From Claveliimonas sp964652805 (lineage in GTDB: Bacteria; Bacillota; Clostridia; Lachnospirales; Lachnospiraceae), in contig CAZZBJ010000002.1 of the NCBI GenBank assembly GCA_964652805.1, forward strand, positions 1 through 47,606: a stretch of 47,606 bases of DNA. The letters are read 5' to 3'. The number at the start of each line of letters is the position of its first letter. Position 1 is the first letter of the stretch. Position numbers and translations under genes: made by a program. Shown one piece after another: positions 23,579 to 33,292 of the stretch. The notes under the pieces were generated by a model. That model was not told the DNA's origin. It worked only from the letters and a program-made list of their open reading frames with translations, and did not search any database.

Positions 23579-25396
23579 TCATTTCCTTTCCTTCCGCCGT
23601 ATCAGCGTCCCCCTGCTCTCCAGCACTTTGCCGTCAAACCTTCTGGAGAAGAGGACTTCCCCTTCCGGCCTGACCTCCATGGCTCTGTCTGAGCAGTTCA
23701 GGAGCACTTCGATCTCATTTTGCTGCCCGTCCAGCTTGATGTACTCCACGCAGCGGTCATTTTCATATTCCCGGGGGAAATGGAAATAGAGGCTCCGGCA
23801 GGCGTCCTCCTGTCTCCTCATGCGGATGAGGGAGCCCATGGCCGCGATCTTCTCCTGGTTCTTTGAACTGTCCAGTTCATCCCAGGGCATGCACCTTCTG
23901 CAGTCCGGGTCGTGGCCGCCCTCCATGGCGATTTCAGTCCCGTAGTAGATGCAGGGACTACCCGGCATGGTGAAGAGGACTGCCAGCTGCTGGTAAAAGA
24001 TGTCCAGATCGTGGAACCGGTTCATAAGCCGCTCCGTGTCGTGGGAGTCCAGAAGATTGAACATGACATTGTTGTTCTGCTGCATGTACATGGTGTAGAA
24101 GCGGTTGATCATATACTCGAAGGCCTCCTTTTTCATGCTCTTATCCAGGAAGAAATCGTGGATGCCGCTCATGAGAGGATAGTTCATGACCGAGTCGTAC
24201 TCATCCCCCATTAACCACTGGCTGGCGTCATGCCAGATCTCCCCCAGAAGGTAAATGTCCTCCTTGCACTTCTTCAGATGCTCCCGCATCTTCTTCAGGA
24301 AGCGGTGGGACACCTCGTTTCCCACGTCAAAGCGGATGCCGTCGATGTCAAAGTCCCGGATCCACTCCTCGCACACGCCGCAGAAGTAGTCGATGACCGC
24401 ATCGTTGTTTGTGTTGATCTTTGGCATCCAATCCGCAAAGGCAAAGGAGTAGAACCTGCCGTCCCTGGTATCCTCATGCTTGTCCGGCAGGGGCCACTGG
24501 TGGACCATGAACCAGTCCGCATAGGGAGAATCCTTCCCGTTCTTCAGCACATCCTGCCAGGGGGCGAACCTGCGCCCGCAGTGGTTGAATACCGCGTCCA
24601 CCATGACCCGGATGCCCAGGGTGTGGGCCTCCTCCACCAGCCTGCGGAAGGTCTCCTTATCCCCGAAGTGAGGATCAATCCTTGTGTAGTCGGTGGTGTC
24701 GTACTTATGGTTGGACTCAGCCTCCATGATGGGGTTCAGGTAGATGCCGGTGATCCCTAAGTCCGCCAGGTAGGGGAGCCTGCTCCTGATCCCCTCCAGG
24801 TTGCCGCCGAACCGCTCCTCATTGGTGACAGGCCCCGTCCGCCAGGGGACCATATCCCCGTCCAGGGCAGTCTCACCTGCAGCGGCCCTGTCTGCGGCTG
24901 TCCCGTCCTGCCCGGAGGCCTCGTCCTCCGGAAGAGCCCGGCAGAACCGATCCGGGAAAATCTGGTACCAGACCGTATCGTTGACCCAGTCAGGGGTCCG
25001 GTTCACGTCCGCCGGGTTCATCCATGGCACGGTAAAGCACTGAAGCATTCGGCCCTCCATGTCCATCTGCTCCTGGGTAAGGAAGCCGTCCTCACAGTAG
25101 TACCAGACCTCGCTGTCCGTGTGGAGCTCAAAATAGTACTTGCATCTCCTGTAGGGCGGGAGCAGGGTGGTGGTCCACCAGATCTGATGACGGAGCCTCT
25201 TCTTGTAGACGATCTCCTCTCTCTTTCCGATCCACTTTTCCTTTCCTCCCAATATGCCCGCCTCAAAGGGGTCTCCGTGATGGATGAACACCCTCCTCAC
25301 ATCCGGGCCGGTCTTCAAGTTGACCACAAGCTGGTTCTCGTCCAGGGGATAGCTCATCTGCTCTGAAGTTTTGTGATAAACACCTGTAAAATCCAT
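23579..25396 (-). CDS. Neopullulanase/cyclomaltodextrinase-type GH13 amylase
   Basis: A 605-residue cytosolic enzyme. An N-terminal starch-binding domain of CBM34 type (about 1-125) precedes the catalytic barrel, and a short C-terminal beta domain ends it. Catalytic residues are Asp in IDGIRFDVGNEV, Glu in LLGEIWHDAS and Asp in LLDSHDTER. The GEIWHDAS signature is typical of the cyclomaltodextrinase/maltogenic amylase group, which opens cyclodextrins and cuts maltodextrins. A family-unusual low-complexity insert, rich in Ala/Asp/Glu, is present near 170-195. No signal peptide is seen. It sits between malQ and the alpha-glucosidase gene. ATG 25396 follows AGGAGAGAGACGGAAA. Confidence 0.92.
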   Translation of the reverse strand: MDFTGVYHKTSEQMSYPLDENQLVVNLKTGPDVRRVFIHHGDPFEAGILGGKEKWIGKREEIVYKKRLRHQIWWTTTLLPPYRRCKYYFELHTDSEVWYYCEDGFLTQEQMDMEGRMLQCFTVPWMNPADVNRTPDWVNDTVWYQIFPDRFCRALPEDEASGQDGTAADRAAAGETALDGDMVPWRTGPVTNEERFGGNLEGIRSRLPYLADLGITGIYLNPIMEAESNHKYDTTDYTRIDPHFGDKETFRRLVEEAHTLGIRVMVDAVFNHCGRRFAPWQDVLKNGKDSPYADWFMVHQWPLPDKHEDTRDGRFYSFAFADWMPKINTNNDAVIDYFCGVCEEWIRDFDIDGIRFDVGNEVSHRFLKKMREHLKKCKEDIYLLGEIWHDASQWLMGDEYDSVMNYPLMSGIHDFFLDKSMKKEAFEYMINRFYTMYMQQNNNVMFNLLDSHDTERLMNRFHDLDIFYQQLAVLFTMPGSPCIYYGTEIAMEGGHDPDCRRCMPWDELDSSKNQEKIAAMGSLIRMRRQEDACRSLYFHFPREYENDRCVEYIKLDGQQNEIEVLLNCSDRAMEVRPEGEVLFSRRFDGKVLESRGTLIRRKERK

Positions 25397-25413
25397 TTTC
25401 CGTCTCTCTCCTG

Positions 25414-26880
25414 TCAGTCTCTGGCCATCAGCCTTCTGTATTTGCGCAGCTCTTCCTCCGCCTTCTCAAAGGATGGCATATGCCACTCCCAGTTGGGGGA
25501 GCCCACTGTGCCCGGCGTGTTCATGTGCCCCGCCTTTCCCAGTCCCAGAATATCCTGCATGGGGATGATGGCGTACCGGGCCGGGCTCTTCAGGGTGTAG
25601 GCGATGATCCGGTCCTTCACGGAGCCCTGGCTGCAGCCGGCTTTCTTCAGGAAGCGACGCACCTTCCGCCTGGAAGCAAGATTTAAATTCCCGTACCACT
25701 CCATGACCGTGTCATTGTCGTGGGTGCCGGTGTAAATAATCATATTTTCCGTGTCACGGAAGCTGTCATAAGCGTATTTGCCCCCTGTCTCAATGGAGAA
25801 CACGAGGATCTTCATACCCTTTAAGTGGTAGTGCTCCTTCAGGGTCAGCACCTCAGGCCGAAGGTCTCCCAGGTCCTCCGCCACCAGCTCCACGTCCGGC
25901 AGCTTTTCTGTCAGAAGATCCAGCACCTCGTACCCGGGGGCTTCTATCCAGTCTCCCTCCACGGCTGTGGAACAGGAGGCCGGAATCTTCCAGAAGGTGT
26001 CAAAGGCCCGGAAGTGGTCGATCCGCACGATGTCAAAGAGCTCTCCGCTGTGGCCGATCCGTTCCAGCCAGAACGGATAGTTCTGCTCCTTCATATAGTC
26101 CCAGTCGTAGATGGGGTTGCCCCATCTTTGTCCCGTCTCGCTGAAATAGTCGGGCGGCACACCCGCGATGAAGATGGGACGCCCGTCTGTGTCCAGGAGG
26201 AAATTGTCCTTTCCTCCCCACACGTCCACCGAGTCCACTCCCACGTAGAAGGGGACGTCTCCCATGATGCGGATGCCGCTGTCGCCCGCCGCCTTTTTCA
26301 CTTTCATCCACTGGCGCAGGAATATGTACTGGAGAAAGGTCTGGAAATCCGCCTCCTGCTGCTCATCGGCTGTCAGCTCCCGCCTGGAGTCGGTCCAGTT
26401 CCTGTCCTCCTCCTTCCACTCGTTCCAGCATTTTCCCCCGTTCGACATCTTGAGGGCCCGGAACACACCGTACTCCAGGACCCACGCCTTTCCGGCAAAG
26501 GTCCGGAACTCCTCTGTCCCGTCCAGTCCCTTGTCCCGGAAAGCCTGCCATGCCTCCCGAAGATAGGGCAGCTTGAAGGCGCGGACCTGATCATAGTCCA
26601 CCCGGACCGCATCCTGGCGGAAGGGCCGGGGGCACTCCTTTAAGACCCCCTCGTCGCGCAGCTCCTCCAGGCTGATGTACAGCTCATCCCCCGCATAGGA
26701 GGAGTAGGGCTGGTAGGGGGAATTGCCGTAGCCCACAGGGTTCAGGGGGAGAATCTGCCAGATCCCCACCCCGTTTTCTTTCATTATATCAATCCATCTG
26801 TATGCCGCCGGGCCCAGCTCCCCGATCCCTGTGGCAGAGGGGAGGGAGGACACGGGCATCAGTATGCCTGTCTGTCTCAT
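25414..26880 (-). CDS. malQ: 4-alpha-glucanotransferase (amylomaltase)
   Basis: A 488-residue GH77 enzyme. It transfers glucan chains between maltodextrins, releasing glucose and making longer chains for the phosphorylase. The start RQTGILMPVSSLPSATGIGELG is the family's beginning. The nucleophile Asp is in DIVRIDHFRAFD near residue 292, the acid Glu in LVAEDLGDL near 338, and the stabilising Asp in TGTHDNDTVMEW near 390. It lies just after glgP, as expected for a pair that works in series. ATG 26880 follows GAGAGAGGTATCACC. Confidence 0.97.
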   Translation of the reverse strand: MRQTGILMPVSSLPSATGIGELGPAAYRWIDIMKENGVGIWQILPLNPVGYGNSPYQPYSSYAGDELYISLEELRDEGVLKECPRPFRQDAVRVDYDQVRAFKLPYLREAWQAFRDKGLDGTEEFRTFAGKAWVLEYGVFRALKMSNGGKCWNEWKEEDRNWTDSRRELTADEQQEADFQTFLQYIFLRQWMKVKKAAGDSGIRIMGDVPFYVGVDSVDVWGGKDNFLLDTDGRPIFIAGVPPDYFSETGQRWGNPIYDWDYMKEQNYPFWLERIGHSGELFDIVRIDHFRAFDTFWKIPASCSTAVEGDWIEAPGYEVLDLLTEKLPDVELVAEDLGDLRPEVLTLKEHYHLKGMKILVFSIETGGKYAYDSFRDTENMIIYTGTHDNDTVMEWYGNLNLASRRKVRRFLKKAGCSQGSVKDRIIAYTLKSPARYAIIPMQDILGLGKAGHMNTPGTVGSPNWEWHMPSFEKAEEELRKYRRLMARD

Positions 26881-26934
26881 GGTGATACCTCTCTCATAAT
26901 TCTTGCGGCTGCCCGTTTGTGCAGGCGCCGGTTC

Positions 26935-29199
26935 TTACAGATGCCAGATGTCTCTGTTGTACTCCGCGATGGTGCGGTCGGATGAGAAGAAGCCTGCCCT
27001 GGCGATGTTCACCAGCATCTTCTTCGCCCACGTTTTCTCATCCTCGTAGTCTGCAAGCATCTGCTCCTTTGTGCGGATGTAGTCCTTCACGTCCAGAAGG
27101 GTCATGAACCAGTCCTTGCCCACGATTTCTTTGTAGAGCCTTCCTAAGTTCACCGGGTCTCCGATCATGATAAGCTCCTTGCTGATGATGAAGTCCACCA
27201 GCTCCTCGATCTGCGGATCGCTCTCGTAGATGGCCCTGGAGTTGTAGGCGCTGTCCGCATAGAGCCGGATGACCTTCTCGGACTTCTCGCCGAAGATGTA
27301 GATGTTCTCATCTCCCACCAGCTGATGGATCTCCACATTGGCTCCGTCCTCGGTTCCCAGGGTCACGGCTCCGTTCAGCATGAACTTCATGTTGCCGGTT
27401 CCGGACGCCTCCTTGGAAGCCAGGGAGATCTGCTCGGAGATGTCGCAGGCCGGGATCAGCTTCTCCGCCTTTGTCACGTTGTAGTTCTCCACCATGACGA
27501 CGCGCATGTACCTGCTCACCTCCGGGTCATTGTTCACCAGCTGCTGCAGGCAGAGGATGAGGTGGATGATGTCCTTGGCGATGGTGTAGGCCGGAGCCGC
27601 CTTTGCGCCGAATATCATGGTGATGGGCCTCTTCGGCAGGTTGCCCTTCTTGATCTCCTTGTACTTGTAGATGGCGTAGAGGGCGTTCATCTGCTGTCTC
27701 TTGTACTCGTGGAGACGCTTGATCTGAATGTCAAACACAGAATTTTCGTCCACGTCCACATCCTGGGTCATCTTCAGGTAGTTCTTCAGCTCCACCTTGG
27801 CGTCCCTCTTGATCTCCTTAAGCTTTCTCAGGACTGCCTCGTCATCCTTCCAGTCCAGCAGCTTCTCCAGCTGGGAGGCGTCCTCCACGTACCCATCCCC
27901 GATGAGCTCCTTCATGTAGTCTGCCAGCTTGTGGTTGCAGTGGAGAAGCCAGCGGCGAAAGGTGATGCCGTTTGTCTTGTTGTTGAATTTCTCCGGGTAA
28001 ATGTCGTAGAAGGGCTTCAGCTCAGACTCCTTCAGGATCTCCGTGTGGAGAGCCGCCACGCCGTTCACCGCATAGCCGTAGTGGATGTCAATGTGAGCCA
28101 TGTGCACCCGGTCCATCTTATCGATGATGTACACTCTCTCATCGTGGAAATCTCTTCTCACCCTTGCGTCCAGCTCCCGGATGATGGGCATAAGCTGGGG
28201 AACCACCTTCTCCAGGTAGGAGATGGGCCATTTCTCCAGAGCCTCCGCCAGGATAGTGTGGTTCGTGTAGGCGCAGGTCTTTCTCACCACGTCAATAGCT
28301 GTGTCCATATTGAAACCCTTCTGGGTGGTCAGGATGCGAATCAGCTCCGGAATAACCATGGTAGGATGGGTGTCATTGATCTGGATGCACACATGCTCGT
28401 GGAGGTGATACAGGTTCACGCCTCTCTCCTCGGCCTCCTTCAGGATGAGCTGGGCCGCATTGCTGACCATGAAATACTGCTGGTAGATGCGCAGCAGCTG
28501 TCCCGCCTCATCGCTGTCGTCAGGGTAGAGGAAGAGGGTCAGGTTCTTCCGGATATCATTCTTGTCAAACCGGATGCCGTCGTGGATGATGCTCTCGTCC
28601 ACAGAATCCAGGTCAAAGAGGTGGAGCTTGTTGCACCCGCTCTTGTAACCCGGCACGTCGATGTCGTACATGGTGGAGGTCAGGGTAAATCCGTTAAAGG
28701 GAACCTCAAAATGGCAGTCCGTCCGGGTCAGCCAGCTGTTGTCCGTGATCCAGGGATTCTTGTCCTCCCATTGCTTGCTGTCTGAGAACTTCTGGAGGAA
28801 AAGTCCGTCGTGGTAGTTCAGGCCCACGCCGTCCCCTGAAAGTCCCAGTGTGGCGATGGAGTCAAGGAAGCAGGCGGCCAGACGTCCAAGACCGCCGTTT
28901 CCAAGAGACGGCTCCGCCTCCGCCTCCTCGATCTGCGTCAGGTCGTGGCCGTATTTTGCCAGCACCTCTTTCGTCTCCTCAAAAAGTCCCAGGTTAATCA
29001 GGTTGTTGGACAGAAGCTTTCCGATGAGGAATTCTGCGGAAATGTAGTACAGCTTCCTGTCCCCTGTGTTGGGCTTTATGCCCTCCATCTTCTCCTTTGT
29101 CACAAGGAGAAGGGCTGTGTAGATCTCTTCCTTTGTAGCGTCTTTAATATCCTTCTGGAATTTTTCTTGTAGTATGCGCTGCAGTGTCTGTTCCATCAT
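26935..29199 (-). CDS. glgP: Maltodextrin/glycogen phosphorylase
   Basis: A 754-residue GT35 enzyme using pyridoxal phosphate to release glucose 1-phosphate from alpha-1,4 glucans. The PLP Lys is in KEASGTGNMKFMLNG near residue 600. KRLHEYKRQQMNAL and GTEDGANVEIHQLVG are family signatures, and the N-terminal AEFLIGKLLSNNL and EPSLGNGGLGRLAACFLDS blocks are intact. It is slightly shorter than the 800-residue E. coli enzymes, as are many Firmicute forms. Placement in a MalEFG operon points to imported maltodextrin as substrate more than stored glycogen (inference). ATG 29199 follows GGAGAGCATGA. Confidence 0.95.
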   Translation of the reverse strand: MMEQTLQRILQEKFQKDIKDATKEEIYTALLLVTKEKMEGIKPNTGDRKLYYISAEFLIGKLLSNNLINLGLFEETKEVLAKYGHDLTQIEEAEAEPSLGNGGLGRLAACFLDSIATLGLSGDGVGLNYHDGLFLQKFSDSKQWEDKNPWITDNSWLTRTDCHFEVPFNGFTLTSTMYDIDVPGYKSGCNKLHLFDLDSVDESIIHDGIRFDKNDIRKNLTLFLYPDDSDEAGQLLRIYQQYFMVSNAAQLILKEAEERGVNLYHLHEHVCIQINDTHPTMVIPELIRILTTQKGFNMDTAIDVVRKTCAYTNHTILAEALEKWPISYLEKVVPQLMPIIRELDARVRRDFHDERVYIIDKMDRVHMAHIDIHYGYAVNGVAALHTEILKESELKPFYDIYPEKFNNKTNGITFRRWLLHCNHKLADYMKELIGDGYVEDASQLEKLLDWKDDEAVLRKLKEIKRDAKVELKNYLKMTQDVDVDENSVFDIQIKRLHEYKRQQMNALYAIYKYKEIKKGNLPKRPITMIFGAKAAPAYTIAKDIIHLILCLQQLVNNDPEVSRYMRVVMVENYNVTKAEKLIPACDISEQISLASKEASGTGNMKFMLNGAVTLGTEDGANVEIHQLVGDENIYIFGEKSEKVIRLYADSAYNSRAIYESDPQIEELVDFIISKELIMIGDPVNLGRLYKEIVGKDWFMTLLDVKDYIRTKEQMLADYEDEKTWAKKMLVNIARAGFFSSDRTIAEYNRDIWHL

Positions 29200-29298
29200 T
29201 CATGCTCTCCTTTTTTGTGTTTTGCGGGACCCTGGAGCCGCCTTTTTTTGCCGCAGGCAGCGCGTTGTTCCTTTAGTCCCTCTGTGTATTATCATACT

Positions 29299-31248
29299 CT
29301 ATTTTTCCAGTTTTTCACAGACCCGAAGTAATTCTCCCACGCTCCAGGCCTGGGCAAAGCACCCTCTGGAGGAGGTGGGGCACTCTCCGTCGTAGATCTC
29401 CGGGAGCTGGCCTGCGCAGCCCTCCCGGAGGGCGCTCTCCAGCACCTCCAGCTGCTCTCTCACCAGTTCCCCTGCCTGCTCCCGCTCCTGTCTGTCCCGA
29501 CTGTAGACCTTGAGGAAAGCCAGGTAGTAGGCTCCCAGGAGAAAGGGCCACACGGTCCCCTGATGGTAGGCCATGTCCCGTTCCATCCTCTCTCCTCCAT
29601 AGGTGGGATGAAACTTGGGGTCGCTCTTCTCCAGCGTCCGCAGGCCGTAGGGGGTGTAGAGCTTCTCAAAGACAGTCTCCACCACCCTTCTCTCCCTCTC
29701 CTCATCCAGCATGGTGAAGGGGAGGGAGAGAGCCCAGATCTGGTTGCACCGGATCTGCCGATCCTCCGGCCCGCCGGACACCAGGTCCTTCAGGCAGTCC
29801 TTCTCCTCCATCCAGAACTTCTCGTTAAAAGAGGCCTTCACCTTGTCCGCCAGTTCCCCATACTCTCCCCGGCCCTTCCCGAAGAGGGATGCGAAATACT
29901 CCATGATGCGCAAGGCGTTGTACCAGTAGGCGTTAATCTCCACCGGCTTGCCGTGGCGGGGCGTAGGCAGGATATCCCCCACCCGCACGTCCATCCAGGT
30001 CACCTGGTCCAGCTCCTGCCCGGCCATAATAAGACCGTCCTCATCCATGCGGATGCCAAAGTCAGTCCCTCTCCTGTAGGCTGTGATGACGCGCTCCATG
30101 ACCGGGTACATCTCTTCTGCAAAGTCCCTGTCCTTTGTCCTCTCGTAGTAGAGGTACAGGCAGCTGATAAAAAGAAGGGATGCGTCCACCGTGTTGTACA
30201 TAGGCTCCCTGCCTCCCTCCGGGAACAGGTTGGGCATCAGTCCGTCCCTCTCGCAGGCCGCAAAGGTGCGCAGGATATCCCGGGCCGTACCGTACTGCCC
30301 CGTTGCCAGGCAGACCCCGGGCAGGGCGATCATGGTATCCCGGCCCCAGTCTTCAAAGAAGGGGAACCCGGCCAGGATGGTCTTTCCCCCTGTAGAGGCC
30401 CGCTCCGACACGAACTGATCCGCGCTCTTCACCAGCACACCAGCCAGCTCGCTGTGAAATCCCGCCCGCTCTGTCAGCGCCTGCCGGTAGCGCTTCATGT
30501 CCTCTATGACCTGTCCGGCCTGGGGGAAGCGGAACCTCTCGCCGGGCCGCTCCAGGTGCCAGACGATGTCCAGGACCGCCTGCTCTCCGGCCGGCACCTC
30601 CACCCGGATGCAGTGGAGCGAAAGGGCTGATCCCCGGGACCTCCTGCCGTCACAGGCGTCGTACCGGTAGTAGTAGGTCTCCCGCTCCGGGCTCACAGCC
30701 TCCGCAATCCCGCTTGTCCAGAAGAGCAGGTCCCCGGCCCGCCCGCTGATTCTGTCCTCCTTAAGGGCAGGCTCAGCCCCCTCCTCCATGTCCTCCCCCT
30801 TGGGGGCGAACTGGTAAAAGGGGGTCGCCCGGAAGGTACAGCTGCTCCTTCTCCTGTTGCGTATCTCGTAGCGCAGGGCAATGGTGTTCTCCCCCTGGAC
30901 CATGGCCGCCTCCTTGCGGATCTCCACACCGTCCACAAGAAAGCGCCAGACGGGGGTGTCTTCATATATAAAGGAGGCAAGATGGCGGTATCCCTCCTCC
31001 GCAGTCCCATCCCCCATCTCCTGGGTGGACAAAAGGACGCCGTCCATCTGCTCCCGGATGCGGTGGATCAGATTATACCTGCTGTTAGGCGCCTTCACGC
31101 AGGCCATCAGAAAAGCGTGGTCGTTTCTGGCGGCCGCTCCCGATGCGGTGAGGGAGGAAAAGCCTCCCAGCCCGTTCGTCATCAGATAGCAGCTCTCCTG
31201 GCTTCTTTCTGCTGTCTTAAAATCCTGTCTGCCGTATATCCATCTCAT
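29299..31248 (-). CDS. Amylo-alpha-1,6-glucosidase / glycogen debranching enzyme (GH133)
   Basis: A 649-residue enzyme hydrolysing alpha-1,6 branches left by the phosphorylase. The N-terminal glycogen-debranching beta domain covers about 10-230 and starts with the typical YLMTNGLGGFSSLTASG. The (alpha/alpha)6-barrel follows from about 260, with FPFFEDWGRDTMIALPG, WMDVRVGD, and the HQGTVWPFLLGAYYLA block near 565. No 4-alpha-glucanotransferase part is attached, so MalQ would supply that step. It begins 4 nt after the pullulanase stop and is 99 nt from glgP; that spacer holds only a weak possible promoter (TATGAT). Intact. Confidence 0.93.
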   Translation of the reverse strand: MRWIYGRQDFKTAERSQESCYLMTNGLGGFSSLTASGAAARNDHAFLMACVKAPNSRYNLIHRIREQMDGVLLSTQEMGDGTAEEGYRHLASFIYEDTPVWRFLVDGVEIRKEAAMVQGENTIALRYEIRNRRRSSCTFRATPFYQFAPKGEDMEEGAEPALKEDRISGRAGDLLFWTSGIAEAVSPERETYYYRYDACDGRRSRGSALSLHCIRVEVPAGEQAVLDIVWHLERPGERFRFPQAGQVIEDMKRYRQALTERAGFHSELAGVLVKSADQFVSERASTGGKTILAGFPFFEDWGRDTMIALPGVCLATGQYGTARDILRTFAACERDGLMPNLFPEGGREPMYNTVDASLLFISCLYLYYERTKDRDFAEEMYPVMERVITAYRRGTDFGIRMDEDGLIMAGQELDQVTWMDVRVGDILPTPRHGKPVEINAYWYNALRIMEYFASLFGKGRGEYGELADKVKASFNEKFWMEEKDCLKDLVSGGPEDRQIRCNQIWALSLPFTMLDEERERRVVETVFEKLYTPYGLRTLEKSDPKFHPTYGGERMERDMAYHQGTVWPFLLGAYYLAFLKVYSRDRQEREQAGELVREQLEVLESALREGCAGQLPEIYDGECPTSSRGCFAQAWSVGELLRVCEKLEK

Positions 31249-31252
31249 CTTC

Positions 31253-33229
31253 TCACGTCTCCTGTTCTCTTCTTCCGAGCACCAGCATACTCACCGGCTC
31301 CACTTCTATCTCCCCCTCAACCGTCTCCGGCCGCATCCACCGGAAGCTGTCCTGCCCGTCAGCCAGGATCTCCCACTTTCCGGCAGGCAGGCGCAGTTCC
31401 TCTCCTCTTCGCCTGCTGTTGTAGATGACCTGGACCGTATCCCAGGCGGATTGTCGGCCCCTCTCATCTTCGCCTCTGTCTGTCCCCTCCGTCCGATTGT
31501 CCACCGAGAAGCCTACCATCCCCTCCCTGGACCACTGGCCGTAGATGTGCCTCCAGGCCTCCCGGCTCTTGTCACAGAGGCCGGGAAGCTGTTTGCGCAA
31601 AGCGATGAGTCCCCGGTAATAGTCAACAAGGTCCTGCTCCTGCCAGGCCTTTTTCCAGTCCAGCCGGTTGATCTCTATGGGGGCGTTGTAACTGTCCTCC
31701 ATGCCGCCCTTGGATCGTGCGAACTCCTCCCCGGATAGAAGGAAGAGCCTCCCCTGACAGGTCATGTAGATCCCCGCCGCCAGGCGGTACTCCTTCCTCC
31801 TCAGCTCCTCATCTTTGGTGGTCTCAGAGAGCTTGTCCCAGAGCGTCTGGTTGTCGTGGGAGGACACATAGCTGATGATCTGGGAGGGCGCCCTGGCCCC
31901 CGAGGAGCCGTCTCCTACGCACCAGGCCCGGACACTGTTCAGAATATCCCTCTCCATGCCCCTGCCTCCGTTTACAAACCCCGGCTCCTTTAGCTCCAGG
32001 GCAGATCCTTTGATGGCGTCCCTTGTGTCGTCGCAGAACATACCTGTCCCCGGGTTCAGACGCCGGATGTTGCTCTTGAGGGCCTGGGCCTTCTCATCCT
32101 CCATAGCGGTCCGGTCCGCGGCCCAGGGCTCCCCGAAGAGGATCTTCTCGCCCTTTCCGCAGCGCTCATCCAGAGCGAACCGGATCCGGTTCATGAGTTC
32201 CACGTCCAGAAGCCCCATCAGGTCAAAGCGGAATCCGTCGATGTGGTACTCCTCTGCCCAGTAGAGGACAGACTCCAGGATATATTTAGCGCACATCTCC
32301 CGCTCGCTGGCCACGTCGTTCCCGCAGGCGGAGCCGTTGGAGATGGTGCCGTCCTTGTCCACTCTGTAGAAATACCAGGGGGCTGTCCTCTGGAACCAGG
32401 AGTCCAGAGAGTAGGTGTGGTTATACACCACATCCATGATGACCCGGAAGCCTTGGGCGTGGAGGGACTGGATCATCTCCTTCATCTCCCGGATGCGCAC
32501 TTCCCCGCGGGACGGGTCTGTGGAGTAGGACCCCTCCGGCACGTTGTAGTTCAAAGGATCGTATCCCCAGTTGAAATCATGCTCCTCCCCTGTCTCATCC
32601 ACAGAGCCGTAGTCGTAAACCGGCATAAGCTGGATATAGTTGACTCCCAGCTTTTTCAGGTAGGAGATGCCAGTAGGATGGACTCCGTCATTATCCAGAG
32701 TTGTGTCCGTGTGCAGGAAGGCCGTGAACTTTCCTCTGGACTCCTCGGGAAAGCCCCCGGAGGGGTCCCAGGAGAACTCCTTTACGTGGAGCTCGTAGAT
32801 CACCGTCTCCTCCTCCCTGGCAGGCGGGCGGTCCGCCTCCCAGCTCTCAGGATCCGTCTTCTTTAAGTCCACCACCATGCTGCGCTGGCCGTTGACCCCG
32901 CAGGCCCGGGCATAGGGATCAGCAGAAAAAACCGTACGTCCCTCCATCTGCAAAGTAAAATCATAGTAGATTTTATGTAGATTTCGCTTCGTACGGTATT
33001 CCCACACTCCCTTTTCGCCCTTTTCCATAGAGTGTCTCTCAAAGGCCTCCGATCCGCTCCCCTCCCTGTACAGGTTCAGGGTCACCTGATCTGCGAAAGG
33101 GCTCCACAGACGGAAGGAGGTTTCTTCATCTGTGGGGAGGGCGCCCAAGGCCGCGCCCTCGCACACATATGTTTCTTTAAAGGATGGATCCAAATAGATC
33201 TCTTTCCACTGTCTTGCTGTCTTTCTCAT
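31253..33229 (-). CDS. pulA: Type I pullulanase
   Basis: A 658-residue GH13 debranching enzyme without a signal peptide, so it acts on imported branched dextrins. A CBM48-type N-terminal domain (about 20-115) precedes the barrel. The pullulanase hallmark is FNWGYDPLNYNVPEG (about 210-225). Catalytic Asp is in GFRFDLMGLLD and Glu in LFGEPWAAD, and the stabilising Asp is in SHDNQTLWDK. A short beta domain ends the protein. It lies between malG and the GH133 gene, giving the operon two debranching activities. ATG 33229 follows AGGAGTGACAAG. Confidence 0.96.
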   Translation of the reverse strand: MRKTARQWKEIYLDPSFKETYVCEGAALGALPTDEETSFRLWSPFADQVTLNLYREGSGSEAFERHSMEKGEKGVWEYRTKRNLHKIYYDFTLQMEGRTVFSADPYARACGVNGQRSMVVDLKKTDPESWEADRPPAREEETVIYELHVKEFSWDPSGGFPEESRGKFTAFLHTDTTLDNDGVHPTGISYLKKLGVNYIQLMPVYDYGSVDETGEEHDFNWGYDPLNYNVPEGSYSTDPSRGEVRIREMKEMIQSLHAQGFRVIMDVVYNHTYSLDSWFQRTAPWYFYRVDKDGTISNGSACGNDVASEREMCAKYILESVLYWAEEYHIDGFRFDLMGLLDVELMNRIRFALDERCGKGEKILFGEPWAADRTAMEDEKAQALKSNIRRLNPGTGMFCDDTRDAIKGSALELKEPGFVNGGRGMERDILNSVRAWCVGDGSSGARAPSQIISYVSSHDNQTLWDKLSETTKDEELRRKEYRLAAGIYMTCQGRLFLLSGEEFARSKGGMEDSYNAPIEINRLDWKKAWQEQDLVDYYRGLIALRKQLPGLCDKSREAWRHIYGQWSREGMVGFSVDNRTEGTDRGEDERGRQSAWDTVQVIYNSRRRGEELRLPAGKWEILADGQDSFRWMRPETVEGEIEVEPVSMLVLGRREQET

Positions 33230-33292
33230 CTTGTCACTCCTTGTACAATCCTCAAATCCTTGTCTTGGCTGACCGGCCGACAGGCTTTCCGC